Origin: an uncultured Bacteroidales bacterium
GTDB taxonomy: Bacteria > Bacteroidota > Bacteroidia > Bacteroidales > F082
DNA length: 64,000 nucleotides
NCBI GenBank assembly: GCA_900317055.1
Contig: ONFF01000010.1
Coordinates: forward strand, 22,031-86,030
Direction of reading: 5' to 3'
The notes under the pieces are model-generated. The model saw nothing but the letters and a program-made list of their open reading frames with translations, did not search any database and had not been told where the DNA came from. This document shows, in pieces, positions 15,406-23,471 of the stretch. The stretch's first letter is position 1. The number at the start of each line of letters is the position of its first letter. Both the position numbers and the translations under genes were made by a program.

Positions 15406-15801
15406 ATGAGCGGATTAATTTACCCAACAGAGAGTGGAAAGCTATTTGGCTTAGCATTGCAACTTCACAAAGAACTGGGGTGCGGTTTTAAAGAGAAAGT
15501 ATATCAGGATGCTTTTGAAGTGCTTCTGCAAGAAAACAATATACCTTACGAAAGAGAAAAACACATTGAGATTGAATATCATGGAGTTGTTTTGGAACAT
15601 GGATTTTTCTATGATTTCCTATGCTATGACAAAATTGGTGTTGAACTGAAAGCATTTACTGAGATTACTGGAGAATTCGAAAGTCAATTAATTAACTATC
15701 TTCATGTAGGAAATCATCAACTTGGGTTATTACTTAATTTTGGTACTAGCAGTCTGCAATACAAATGGATTCCAAATAGAAAAGATTATAAAGGAAAGTG
15801 A
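15406..15801 (+). CDS. GxxExxY family protein
   Basis: 131 residues, the usual length for GxxExxY proteins. The signature is GCGFKEKVYQDAF (GxxExxY, about residues 26-32), followed by IEYHGVVLEHGFFYDFLCYD and the conserved VELKA, consistent with a PD-(D/E)XK nuclease-like core. The function of the family is not established. It stands alone between two copies of one palindromic element in the same orientation and is more AT-rich than its neighbours, which suggests it was carried in as a cassette between the kinase fusion gene and the fucose permease gene. Confidence 0.9.
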   Translation: MSGLIYPTESGKLFGLALQLHKELGCGFKEKVYQDAFEVLLQENNIPYEREKHIEIEYHGVVLEHGFFYDFLCYDKIGVELKAFTEITGEFESQLINYLHVGNHQLGLLLNFGTSSLQYKWIPNRKDYKGK

Positions 15802-15817
15802 ATATAAACAAATAATA

Positions 15818-15872
15818 ATCAAGAATTTGAGAATTAGAGAAAAAATCTGAAATTCTCAAATTCTTGATAAAA
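15818..15872. repeat. Palindromic element right of the GxxExxY gene
   Basis: ATCAAGAATTTGAGAATT near 15818 pairs with AAATTCTCAAATTCTTGAT near 15850-15868. It is the short form, without the internal 120 nt, of the element at 15218-15391 and has the same orientation. Confidence 0.85.
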
Positions 15873-15894
15873 ACTTGATAATAAATTCTGGAAT

Positions 15895-17190
15895 ATGAAT
15901 AAAGTAGTAGAAAAAAAATACCTGTTGGCCTTTGTCTTGGTGACCTGTTGTTTCGCCTTGTGGGGCTTTGCCAACGACATCACCAACCCTATGGTGAAGG
16001 CTTTTTCCAAGATTTTCCGCATGAGCGTGACTGACGGCGCCTTGGTGCAACTTGCCTTCTATGGCGGCTATTTCTGTATGGCTTTGCCCGCCGCTCTGTT
16101 CGTGCAAAAACATTCCTTTAAAGCAGGTTTGTTGATGGGTCTTGGGCTATACGCCATAGGAGCCTTGATGTTCATTCCAGCCAAGGCAACGGGCAGTTAT
16201 TATCCATTCCTTATCGCATATTTCGTGCTGACTTGTGGTCTTTCTTTCCTTGAAACGACGGCCAATCCCTATATCCTCTCGATGGGCAGCAAAGACACGG
16301 CTACGCGACGACTCAACCTAGCCCAAGCCTTTAATCCCATCGGCTCGTTGGCCGGCATGTTTGTGGCGATGCAGTTCATTCAAGCCAAGCTCAACCCGCT
16401 GAGCACCGAGGAACGCGCTTTGCTCAACGATGAACAATTCGACGCCATAAAAAATGCCGATCTCTCCGTCTTGAGCCGACCCTATGTTATCATCGGAGCT
16501 GTGTTGGTGGTGTTCTTTGTAGTTATCCTGCTCTTAGTGAAGACACAAGCCAAAACTGAGGAAAGCAACGACCAAAAGTTTGGCCCTACAGTGAAACGGT
16601 TATGGAAAAACAAGCCTTACCGCTATGGTGTGGTGGCACAGTTCTTCTATGTCGGCGTACAAATCATGTGCTGGACCTTTATCATCCAATACGGCACACG
16701 CGTCTTTATGAACGAAGGTATGACTGAACAAACTGCTGAAGTGCTTTCACAACGCTACAATATTGTGGCGATGGCTATTTTCTGTGTGAGCCGTTTCATT
16801 TGCACCTTCTTGCTGAAATACATCCATCCATCCAAGTTGCTGACTTACTTAGGTATAGCTGGAGCAATATTAGTGTTAGGCATTATTTTCCTCGATGGAC
16901 ACGCAGGAATGTATTGCTTGGTCGCCGTTTCGGCCTGCATGAGCTTGATGTTCCCGACCATTTACGGCATTGCTTTGACCGATACAGGTGAAGATGCCAA
17001 AATCGGGGCCGCAGGATTGATTATGGCTATCTTGGGCGGCTCAGTATTGCCACCTTTGCAAGCTCGTATTATCGATGGTGGCGGACTTGGAAGTATCGCT
17101 TCCGTGAACTTGAGCTTTGTTTTACCCTTGATTTGCTTCGTTGTCATCGTTATTTACGGACTATTCATCACTAAAACCGAGAAAAAATGA
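15895..17190 (+). CDS. fucP: L-fucose:H+ symporter permease (FHS family MFS transporter)
   Basis: 431 residues with 12 predicted membrane segments. FHS-family features include WGFANDITNPMVKAF (about 22-36) and the LETTANPYIL segment in the middle (about 119-128), as in sugar permeases of the FucP group. It should import L-fucose or a related sugar by proton symport. It overlaps the mutarotase gene downstream by 4 nt (ATGA), so both belong to one sugar-uptake unit, possibly with the upstream kinase fusion before the GxxExxY cassette was inserted. Other hexoses are also transported by close FHS relatives, so the exact substrate is likely, not proven. Confidence 0.88.
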   Translation: MNKVVEKKYLLAFVLVTCCFALWGFANDITNPMVKAFSKIFRMSVTDGALVQLAFYGGYFCMALPAALFVQKHSFKAGLLMGLGLYAIGALMFIPAKATGSYYPFLIAYFVLTCGLSFLETTANPYILSMGSKDTATRRLNLAQAFNPIGSLAGMFVAMQFIQAKLNPLSTEERALLNDEQFDAIKNADLSVLSRPYVIIGAVLVVFFVVILLLVKTQAKTEESNDQKFGPTVKRLWKNKPYRYGVVAQFFYVGVQIMCWTFIIQYGTRVFMNEGMTEQTAEVLSQRYNIVAMAIFCVSRFICTFLLKYIHPSKLLTYLGIAGAILVLGIIFLDGHAGMYCLVAVSACMSLMFPTIYGIALTDTGEDAKIGAAGLIMAILGGSVLPPLQARIIDGGGLGSIASVNLSFVLPLICFVVIVIYGLFITKTEKK

Positions 17191-17510
17191 AACGCTACTG
17201 TCAAACATTAGAACTTGTCAATGACCCTGAGCTCATTGAGAAGTACTGCGAAATCCATGCTCATGTTTGGCCTGAAGTAGTGGCTGGACAACGGGAAGTA
17301 GGCATACTTGACATGCAACTCTATCGTTATGATACTCATGTGTTTATGATTTGCGATACCATTGACGACTTTGACTGGAACCGCGACATGGCCCGACTGG
17401 CCACTTTGCCCCGACAAGCCGAATGGGAGGCCTATGTAGCCCAATGCCAAGGTGCCGACCCAAGCCTGCCTTCAACGGGCAAATGGCATCTGATGGAAAA
17501 AATATTTTGA
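17187..17510 (+). CDS. L-rhamnose mutarotase family protein (probable L-fucose/L-rhamnose mutarotase)
   Basis: 107 residues of the RhaM fold (ferredoxin-like). Family features are QTLELVNDPELIEKYCEIHAHVWPEV at the start (IHAHVWPE being the active region), MQLYRYDTHVFMICD, and the C-terminal KWHLMEKIF. It interconverts alpha and beta anomers of a deoxysugar. The 4-nt overlap with fucP makes L-fucose the more likely substrate than rhamnose. It is the last gene of the unit; a new promoter follows at 17530. Confidence 0.85.
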   Translation: MKRYCQTLELVNDPELIEKYCEIHAHVWPEVVAGQREVGILDMQLYRYDTHVFMICDTIDDFDWNRDMARLATLPRQAEWEAYVAQCQGADPSLPSTGKWHLMEKIF

Positions 17511-17537
17511 ACCATATTGAAAATAGTTGTAGTTTTG
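17506..17537 (+). promoter_or_regulatory. Promoter of the dehydratase gene
   Basis: TTTG at 17506-17509, a 20-nt spacer, then TAGTTTTG at 17530-17537, 20 nt before the ATG at 17558. Confidence 0.65.
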
Positions 17538-17557
17538 TCGGTTAAAACCTTTAACAA

Positions 17558-19471
17558 ATGAGAAAACTGATTATACGCTTTTGTAATTTTATATTCGGTA
17601 AACACAAAAACAACACGCTGCCTCGATATTGGATTTTGGCAGTAGACATGATAATTGTCATCGTTGCTTATATTGTGGCTCTTTTCATGTTGTACTTCAA
17701 GGATTTTGGAGCATCATCTTTCGATTGGAGCCGTATTTGGTTGGTTCCCATAGTCTATCTTGTAATCTTCCTCATCAGCAGAACCTACGATGGAATGCTG
17801 CGTTACTCTGGATTCAATGATATTAGAAAACTGTTTTATGCATGTACAGCCGCGTTGTCTTTCTTGATTATCAGTAAATTGGTTATCCGCCAAATATCAC
17901 CTTCTTTGGCAAGAAACCTCTATCCACGCTATGTAACCATGATTTACCATTTCCTTATTACTTTGGTGGTTATGATTATCATGCGGTTCACTATCAGGCG
18001 CTTGTATAACGAAATATACAAAAACACGGCAGACAAGTTGAATACACTTATCTATGGAGCTGGCGATGGAGGCACAGTGTTGATGCGAACTTTGAGTCAG
18101 GATACCAAGTCAAAATTCAAAATCAAGGCTTTTGTCGATGATGACCCTAAACGAGCTGGGACGCAGATTAATACCATAAAAATCTACTCGCCAAAGGTTG
18201 CCATGACGCCAGAATTCATCAAAAAATTCGATATTAACGCGATGATTTTGGCTATTCCTAGTATAAATGAAGCGCGTCGAAAAGATATTATCGAACAGGG
18301 CTTGGCTCTTAATCTTATTGTGAAATCCATCCCCTCTTTCGACAAATGGGTAGATGGAAAACTGGAATCCAACCAAATCCAGGATATTAAGATTGAAGAC
18401 CTTTTGGGTCGTAAGCCCATCATCTTGGGTAAGAGCAATGTCATTCGCGAAATCAATGAAAAAGTGGTGCTTGTCACGGGTGCTGCCGGATCTATCGGAA
18501 GCGAGATTTGCCGTCAAGTGATGCACTACAACCCCTCCAAACTCATCATGCTCGACCAAGCCGAGTCGCCGATGTATGATTTCCAGTTTGAGATGAACAA
18601 CACGGAGGATTTCAAGGATAAACGCGACAAGATGGTTTTTGTCATCACCAATGTGAAAGACCCCATCCGTATGCGCGAAGTGTTTGAAATGTATCATCCG
18701 CAAGTAGTGTTCCATGCAGCAGCTTATAAACATGTGCCTTTCATGGAAGAAAACGCTTACGAGGCTGTGTTTGTCAATGTATTCGGCACCAAACTTGTAG
18801 CTGATTTGGCTATGGAATTTGGCGTGGAAAAGTTTGTCATGATCTCTACCGACAAAGCCGTAAACCCAACCAATGTGATGGGTGCCACCAAGCGCATTGC
18901 TGAAATTTACACACAAAGCCGCCAAAGTAAAACCAAGTTTATCACCACTCGTTTTGGTAATGTATTGGGTAGCAATGGCTCTGTCGTGCCGTTGTTCCGC
19001 AAACAGATCGAAAAAGGAGGTCCTATTACTGTCACCGACCGCCGTATCACCCGTTTCTTCATGACCATTCCTGAGGCTTGTAGCCTCGTGCTTGAGGCTG
19101 GTTCCATCGGCGATGGCGGCGATATCTTCGTCTTTGATATGGGCGAAAAAGTCAAGATTTGGGATTTGGCCGAAAAAATGCGCAAACTTGCCCATAGGCC
19201 AGAAATTGAAATCATTGAAACAGGTCTGCGTCCCGGTGAGAAACTCTATGAAGAGGTGTTGGCCAACGAAGAAAACACTATCAAGACCGACAATGAGAAA
19301 ATCATGCACGCCATTGTCAGAAAATACGATGCTTCTGATGTGGATGCCATGTTCGATAAACTGCACGAAGCATTGGAAACCTGTGACCCAATGAAGATTG
19401 TGGCCCAAATGAAGGTCATCGTACCTGAATTCAAGAGCAACAACAGCATTTTCAGCCAATTGGACAAATAA
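17558..19471 (+). CDS. Nucleoside-diphosphate-sugar epimerase/dehydratase (FlaA1/PglF/CapD type)
   Basis: 637 residues. Four N-terminal membrane segments (residues about 20-150), a first Rossmann-like domain (IYGAGDGG, about 168), then the catalytic SDR domain with VTGAAGSIGSEI (about 307) and the dehydratase signature STDKAVNPTNVMGATK (about 430). This is the membrane-bound UDP-GlcNAc 4,6-dehydratase/epimerase group used in capsule, O-antigen and glycan synthesis. It acts at the inner membrane and should feed the sugar-phosphate transferase at 26138. It starts a run of same-strand genes; the FAD/Fe-S gene begins 6 nt after its stop. Confidence 0.92.
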   Translation: MRKLIIRFCNFIFGKHKNNTLPRYWILAVDMIIVIVAYIVALFMLYFKDFGASSFDWSRIWLVPIVYLVIFLISRTYDGMLRYSGFNDIRKLFYACTAALSFLIISKLVIRQISPSLARNLYPRYVTMIYHFLITLVVMIIMRFTIRRLYNEIYKNTADKLNTLIYGAGDGGTVLMRTLSQDTKSKFKIKAFVDDDPKRAGTQINTIKIYSPKVAMTPEFIKKFDINAMILAIPSINEARRKDIIEQGLALNLIVKSIPSFDKWVDGKLESNQIQDIKIEDLLGRKPIILGKSNVIREINEKVVLVTGAAGSIGSEICRQVMHYNPSKLIMLDQAESPMYDFQFEMNNTEDFKDKRDKMVFVITNVKDPIRMREVFEMYHPQVVFHAAAYKHVPFMEENAYEAVFVNVFGTKLVADLAMEFGVEKFVMISTDKAVNPTNVMGATKRIAEIYTQSRQSKTKFITTRFGNVLGSNGSVVPLFRKQIEKGGPITVTDRRITRFFMTIPEACSLVLEAGSIGDGGDIFVFDMGEKVKIWDLAEKMRKLAHRPEIEIIETGLRPGEKLYEEVLANEENTIKTDNEKIMHAIVRKYDASDVDAMFDKLHEALETCDPMKIVAQMKVIVPEFKSNNSIFSQLDK

Positions 19472-19477
19472 GCAGAG

Positions 19478-22400
19478 ATGTACACCATCCACACCGACCC
19501 TTTGCACCGAATTGCCTATGCTACCGATGCGTCCGCTTATCGTGAAATACCGCAAGGTGTAACCTTTCCTGAAAACGAACAGGATATTGTCTATCTGATT
19601 GAAACAGTCCGCAAACGCAACACCCACCTTATCCCAAGGGCAGGCGGTACTTCCATAGCAGGTCAAGTGGTGGGTAGCGGCATTGTGGTCGACATCAGTA
19701 AGCATTTCAAGAAGATACTGGAAATCAACAAGGAAGAACGCTGGGCAAGAGTGCAACCTGGAGTCGTGCTTGATGAGCTGAACCTTGCTTTAGAGCCATA
19801 CGGACTTTTCTTTAGCCCAGAGACTTCCACCAGCAACCGTTGTTGTATCGGCGGTATGTTTGGCAATAACTCTTGCGGTTCACATTCCTTGGTTTATGGA
19901 AGCACGCGTCATCATGTGTTAGAAGCCCGTGGCGTGCTCTGCGATGGCAGCATCGAAATATTTAAGGACTATACCGTCAAAGAACTGGAAGAGCGTTTTG
20001 GCAACCGTTTTTGGGAAACCGACACTCAATGTCATTCCGTGCGAAGGCCTAAGGAGGAAAGGGAGGAATCTATTGAATGTCGGTTTCAAAAGGAATCATT
20101 AATCCAAAACATCTACGCTCAACTCATCCGTTGGGCCTTGGATGAAAACACAGTTTCTCTGATAGAAGAAAACTATCCCGACAAGAGCCTGCGTCGCCGT
20201 TCCTGTGGTTATGCCATCGACGAAGTTATTGAAGATCTCCACAATACAGCCAAACCACTTGAAGAACGGACTATTAATCTATGCAAAGTGCTAGCTGGTA
20301 GTGAAGGTACCTTGGCTTTCATTACGGAAATCAAAGTCGACCTCGACCCTTTGCCGCCCAAGGAGAAAATGGTGGTATGCGCCCATTGCGACACATTGCA
20401 GAAAAGCTTTCTGGGTAACCTTGTCGCCTTGAAATTCAATCCATCAGCAGTGGAATTGATGGATCGCAACATCTTGGAACTCAGCAAACAGAATGTTGAG
20501 CAACAGAAAAACCGCTTTTTCGTCCAAGGCGACCCTGCCGCCATCCTTATCATTGAATTGCGAGGCGAAACCCGCGAAGAAATTGATGCTATAGCTGACC
20601 AACTTGAAAAGGCATTAATCGAAAACGAGGAGCACTTGGTTTACGCCTGTTCAAGAGTTTACGGTTCAGAAATCAGCAAGGTATGGAGTCTGCGCAAGGC
20701 GGGCTTAGGCCTACTCACCGGCATGAAAGGCGATGCCAAACCCATTGGCGTCATCGAAGACACGGCTGTGGCACCCGAGAAACTGCCCGCTTACATGGCG
20801 GACTTTGCCCAAATGTTGGAAAAACTGGGCTTAAGCTGCGTCTATCATGCCCATATCAGTACTGGCGAGTTGCATCTGCGGCCTATCATCAACATTAAGG
20901 AAGCAGAAGGCAAACGCAAGTTTCGTGAAGTGGCTTACGAAACGGCCTTATTGGTCAAGAAATACAAAGGTTCGCTCAGTGGTGAACATGGCGATGGAAG
21001 ATTGCGCGGTGAGTTTATACAGTTGCTTTATGGCGACCAAGTCTATGCCTTGATGCAAGACCTGAAAAAGTGTTGGGATCCTCTGCAAGTCTTCAACCTG
21101 CACAAGATTGTTGACACATTGCCCATGGACAGCATGTTGCGCTTTGATGTTAGACAGCAATATGCTATCGAGAAAGAACTCTGTGGAAAGGACGGCCTTT
21201 CGACGGGCTTAAGGACCTGCAAAACTTATTATAACTGGAAGGCTGCTTTCGATGAATGCAAAGTGGAAGGCGCTACTGGTGCCAAAAATCAGCTTCATGC
21301 CTTGATGTGCAGCATCGAGCAATGCAATGGTGCCGGCGATTGTCGCAAGTCGAATCTTATTGGTGGTACACTTTGTCCAGCATTCAAAGTAAGTGGCGAT
21401 GAGACCAAGGCTACCCGTGCGCGTGCCAATGTGCTCCGTGAAATCCTGACAAGAGGGTGGGAGAGCGAAGCCTTCACTGTCACAAATTGCGTCCCGCAAT
21501 TTGAAAAAGGCACTTCTCCGAACTGCGAGACGAAGCTCGCGACAATGAAAAGCATTCTAAAATCAAAGGAACTGGCCGAGGTTTTAGACAGCTGCTTGGC
21601 CTGCAAAGGTTGCCGCAGCGAGTGTCCCAGCAATGTCGACATGACCCGATTGCGCTCAGAAATCCTACAACAAAAGTACGACATAAGCGGTATGCCTTTG
21701 CGTTCCTTTGCTGTATCGAGAATGGCCACAGTGGAACAATTTGGACATGTCGTTTGGCCAATTTACAATCTTTTTGCTTCGTGGAAGTTCTCTTCCGACA
21801 TCATCAAGAGTATCATCAAGTTCACGACTGAAAGAGACATCCCGACCCTTAGCCGCGTTACCATGCGAAGAGCCGTGCAACGGGAATGCCGCAAACAGCA
21901 TGGCAAAGCCACCAAAGGCAAAGTTTATATATTTGCCGATGAATTCACCAACTTCCAGGAAGCAGAAATTGGCTTGACTTTCGCCAAATTGCTTCTGCAA
22001 TTAGGCTACAAAGTGGAAATACCAAAACATGTGGAAAGCGGTCGCGCCGCCATCTCGAAAGGCAACCTGAAATTAGCCAAAAAGTTTGCCTTGAAAAATG
22101 TCAATCTGCTGAAAGACAAGATTTCAGAAGAAACCCCTTTGGTCGGCATTGAACCTTCATGCATTCTCAGCTTCCGTGATGAATATCCCGATTTGGTGCC
22201 TGCCGAACTTCGCTCCCAAGCCCAACAACTGGGTCGAAATGCTTTGCTTTTCGATGAGTTTATCATGCGTGAAGTTGCAGCTGGTCGTATTTCTTCAGAT
22301 GATTTTAAAACTGATGCTGTAGAAATCTGGCTCCATGGCCATTGCCACCAGAAAGCTTTGGTGGGAACGGAGAAGACGGTACAGGCTTTTAAACTGCTCT

Positions 22401-22663
22401 CAGGGGCCAAAGTGCATGTCATCCCAAGCGGTTGTTGCGGTATGGCAGGTTCATTCGGTTACGAAAAAGAGCATTACAAGACTTCGTTGGCCATTGGTGA
22501 GATGGTACTCTTCCCGACCATTAGAAAAGCCATCGAAAACAACACAAACATCACACCTGTGATAGTTTCAGCACCCGGCACTTCCTGCCGTCAGCAAATC
22601 CTTGACGGCACAGGAGTTCATGCCGTTCATCCCGTTGAAATCCTCTATCGTTGGGCGAAATAA
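19478..22663 (+). CDS. FAD/Fe-S 2-hydroxyacid dehydrogenase (YdiJ/D-lactate dehydrogenase-like)
   Basis: 1061 residues. An FAD-linked PCMH domain (PRAGGTSIAGQVVGSGIVVD, about 52-70; SNRCCIGGMFGNNSCG, about 120) and its C-terminal cap (HISTGELHLRP, LSGEHGDGRLRGEF), then a 4Fe-4S region (CLACKGCRSECP, about 708) and CCG domains (EPSC, then GHCHQKALVG and SGCCGMAGSFGYEKEH near 985). This is the architecture of YdiJ, a D-2-hydroxyglutarate/D-lactate-type dehydrogenase passing electrons to quinone or a carrier. Three palindrome-derived segments interrupt the conserved blocks in frame (around 20016-20086, 21194-21217, 21484-21540). The substrate is uncertain. Confidence 0.85.
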   Translation: MYTIHTDPLHRIAYATDASAYREIPQGVTFPENEQDIVYLIETVRKRNTHLIPRAGGTSIAGQVVGSGIVVDISKHFKKILEINKEERWARVQPGVVLDELNLALEPYGLFFSPETSTSNRCCIGGMFGNNSCGSHSLVYGSTRHHVLEARGVLCDGSIEIFKDYTVKELEERFGNRFWETDTQCHSVRRPKEEREESIECRFQKESLIQNIYAQLIRWALDENTVSLIEENYPDKSLRRRSCGYAIDEVIEDLHNTAKPLEERTINLCKVLAGSEGTLAFITEIKVDLDPLPPKEKMVVCAHCDTLQKSFLGNLVALKFNPSAVELMDRNILELSKQNVEQQKNRFFVQGDPAAILIIELRGETREEIDAIADQLEKALIENEEHLVYACSRVYGSEISKVWSLRKAGLGLLTGMKGDAKPIGVIEDTAVAPEKLPAYMADFAQMLEKLGLSCVYHAHISTGELHLRPIINIKEAEGKRKFREVAYETALLVKKYKGSLSGEHGDGRLRGEFIQLLYGDQVYALMQDLKKCWDPLQVFNLHKIVDTLPMDSMLRFDVRQQYAIEKELCGKDGLSTGLRTCKTYYNWKAAFDECKVEGATGAKNQLHALMCSIEQCNGAGDCRKSNLIGGTLCPAFKVSGDETKATRARANVLREILTRGWESEAFTVTNCVPQFEKGTSPNCETKLATMKSILKSKELAEVLDSCLACKGCRSECPSNVDMTRLRSEILQQKYDISGMPLRSFAVSRMATVEQFGHVVWPIYNLFASWKFSSDIIKSIIKFTTERDIPTLSRVTMRRAVQRECRKQHGKATKGKVYIFADEFTNFQEAEIGLTFAKLLLQLGYKVEIPKHVESGRAAISKGNLKLAKKFALKNVNLLKDKISEETPLVGIEPSCILSFRDEYPDLVPAELRSQAQQLGRNALLFDEFIMREVAAGRISSDDFKTDAVEIWLHGHCHQKALVGTEKTVQAFKLLSGAKVHVIPSGCCGMAGSFGYEKEHYKTSLAIGEMVLFPTIRKAIENNTNITPVIVSAPGTSCRQQILDGTGVHAVHPVEILYRWAK
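20016..20086. repeat. Palindrome inside the FAD/Fe-S gene
   Basis: AAACCGACACTCAAT and ATTGAATGTCGGTTT are inverted repeats with one mismatch, and an ATTCC/GGAAT pair lies inside. It encodes the charged stretch CHSVRRPKEEREESIECR, which looks foreign to the FAD domain. Confidence 0.7.
21194..21217 (+). repeat. REP-like half-copy in the FAD/Fe-S gene
   Basis: GGCCTTTCGACGGGCTTAAGG resembles the left arm of the REP-like family (GGCCCTTCGACAGGCTCAGG). It is translated as DGLSTGLRTC in frame. Confidence 0.65.
21484..21540. repeat. Two small hairpins inside the FAD/Fe-S gene
   Basis: AAATTGCG TCC CGCAATTT (21484-21502) and GCGAG ACGAAG CTCGC (21525-21540). They encode a poorly conserved segment just before the Fe-S cysteine cluster. 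Confidence 0.6.
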
Positions 22664-22672
22664 ACCAACAAT

Positions 22673-22703
22673 TTTGGCGTTCTATGAAAAAGAACTATCT
22701 TTG
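22673..22703 (+). promoter_or_regulatory. Promoter of the DUF3298 lipoprotein/manC genes
   Basis: TTTG at 22673-22676, a 19-nt spacer, then TATCTTTG at 22696-22703: a full match to the Bacteroidota consensus, 27 nt before the ATG at 22731. Confidence 0.75.
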
Positions 22704-22730
22704 CCTCGTTAAACCATATTAATTGTCATT

Positions 22731-23465
22731 ATGAAAAGGCTATTCTTCTCCATCACAATGCTTCTATTGGTCATTGCTGGTTGTAACACAAAAGAGTCAA
22801 ATGAAGTAGACGTTGAACCATATACTTTGAGTGACAGCTTGTTCATTGAAAGTGAGTATGGCGATGGGTATTCCTATTTCAATGTCAGCCTCGATTTGCC
22901 TGTCACCAACAACAAAACCTTGCGCCAAAATATTCTTCATTGGATGCTCTCCGACGAGACAGAAGACCATGTCAACTATCTTGAGACAATGAAAGACAAT
23001 TTCTTTGAAGAAGACGGTAGCGAGCCCAGATCGAACTATGAAGAAAACTTCAGCTTGTCGGAACAAACAGACGAGTATGTTACCTATACCACCGAAGGAT
23101 TCCTCTATTCGGGTGGAGCCCATGAAATGCCATGGTACAATGGCACAACTTTCAGCAAGATTGACGGTAGCATCGTTGGTTACGATCTGTTCGAAGATCC
23201 GGAACAACTCATTAAGATTATTGCAGAAAATATTGAAAACCAATATTTTTCAAAATATGTAGAAGACGATTTCTACTTTGAGCACGAAGACATAACCACA
23301 TTGCCTGAGAACGAGCCTTGGATAGAGACCGACAGTGTTGTGTTTTGCTACCAACCTTACGAAATCGCAGCATTTGCCGCAGGAATGCCTTTGTGTAAGA
23401 TTGCGTTATCCGACCTAAAACCCTATCTGAGCGAAAAAGGAAAAATGTTTCTCAAAGACAATTAA
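22731..23465 (+). CDS. Lipoprotein with DUF3298/RsiV-like domain
   Basis: 244 residues. Lipoprotein signal MKRLFFSITMLLLVIAGC (Cys18). The C-terminal part has the RsiV/DUF3298 hallmarks: TTEGFLYSGGAHEMPWYNG (about 123-141) and CYQPYEIAAFAAGMP (about 206-220). RsiV itself binds lysozyme, but most Bacteroidota members are of unknown function. It is transcribed from a good promoter and is followed 6 nt later by the mannose-1-phosphate guanylyltransferase gene, so both may share an mRNA. Confidence 0.85.
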   Translation: MKRLFFSITMLLLVIAGCNTKESNEVDVEPYTLSDSLFIESEYGDGYSYFNVSLDLPVTNNKTLRQNILHWMLSDETEDHVNYLETMKDNFFEEDGSEPRSNYEENFSLSEQTDEYVTYTTEGFLYSGGAHEMPWYNGTTFSKIDGSIVGYDLFEDPEQLIKIIAENIENQYFSKYVEDDFYFEHEDITTLPENEPWIETDSVVFCYQPYEIAAFAAGMPLCKIALSDLKPYLSEKGKMFLKDN

Positions 23466-23471
23466 GCACCC

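Noticed and set aside
18110-19756. A 548-codon open frame on the minus strand
   Set aside because: It lies entirely opposite the well-supported dehydratase gene, has no start signals or recognisable motifs and is the usual antisense shadow of that gene. The same applies to the long minus-strand frames at 28522-29532 and 6414-7115.
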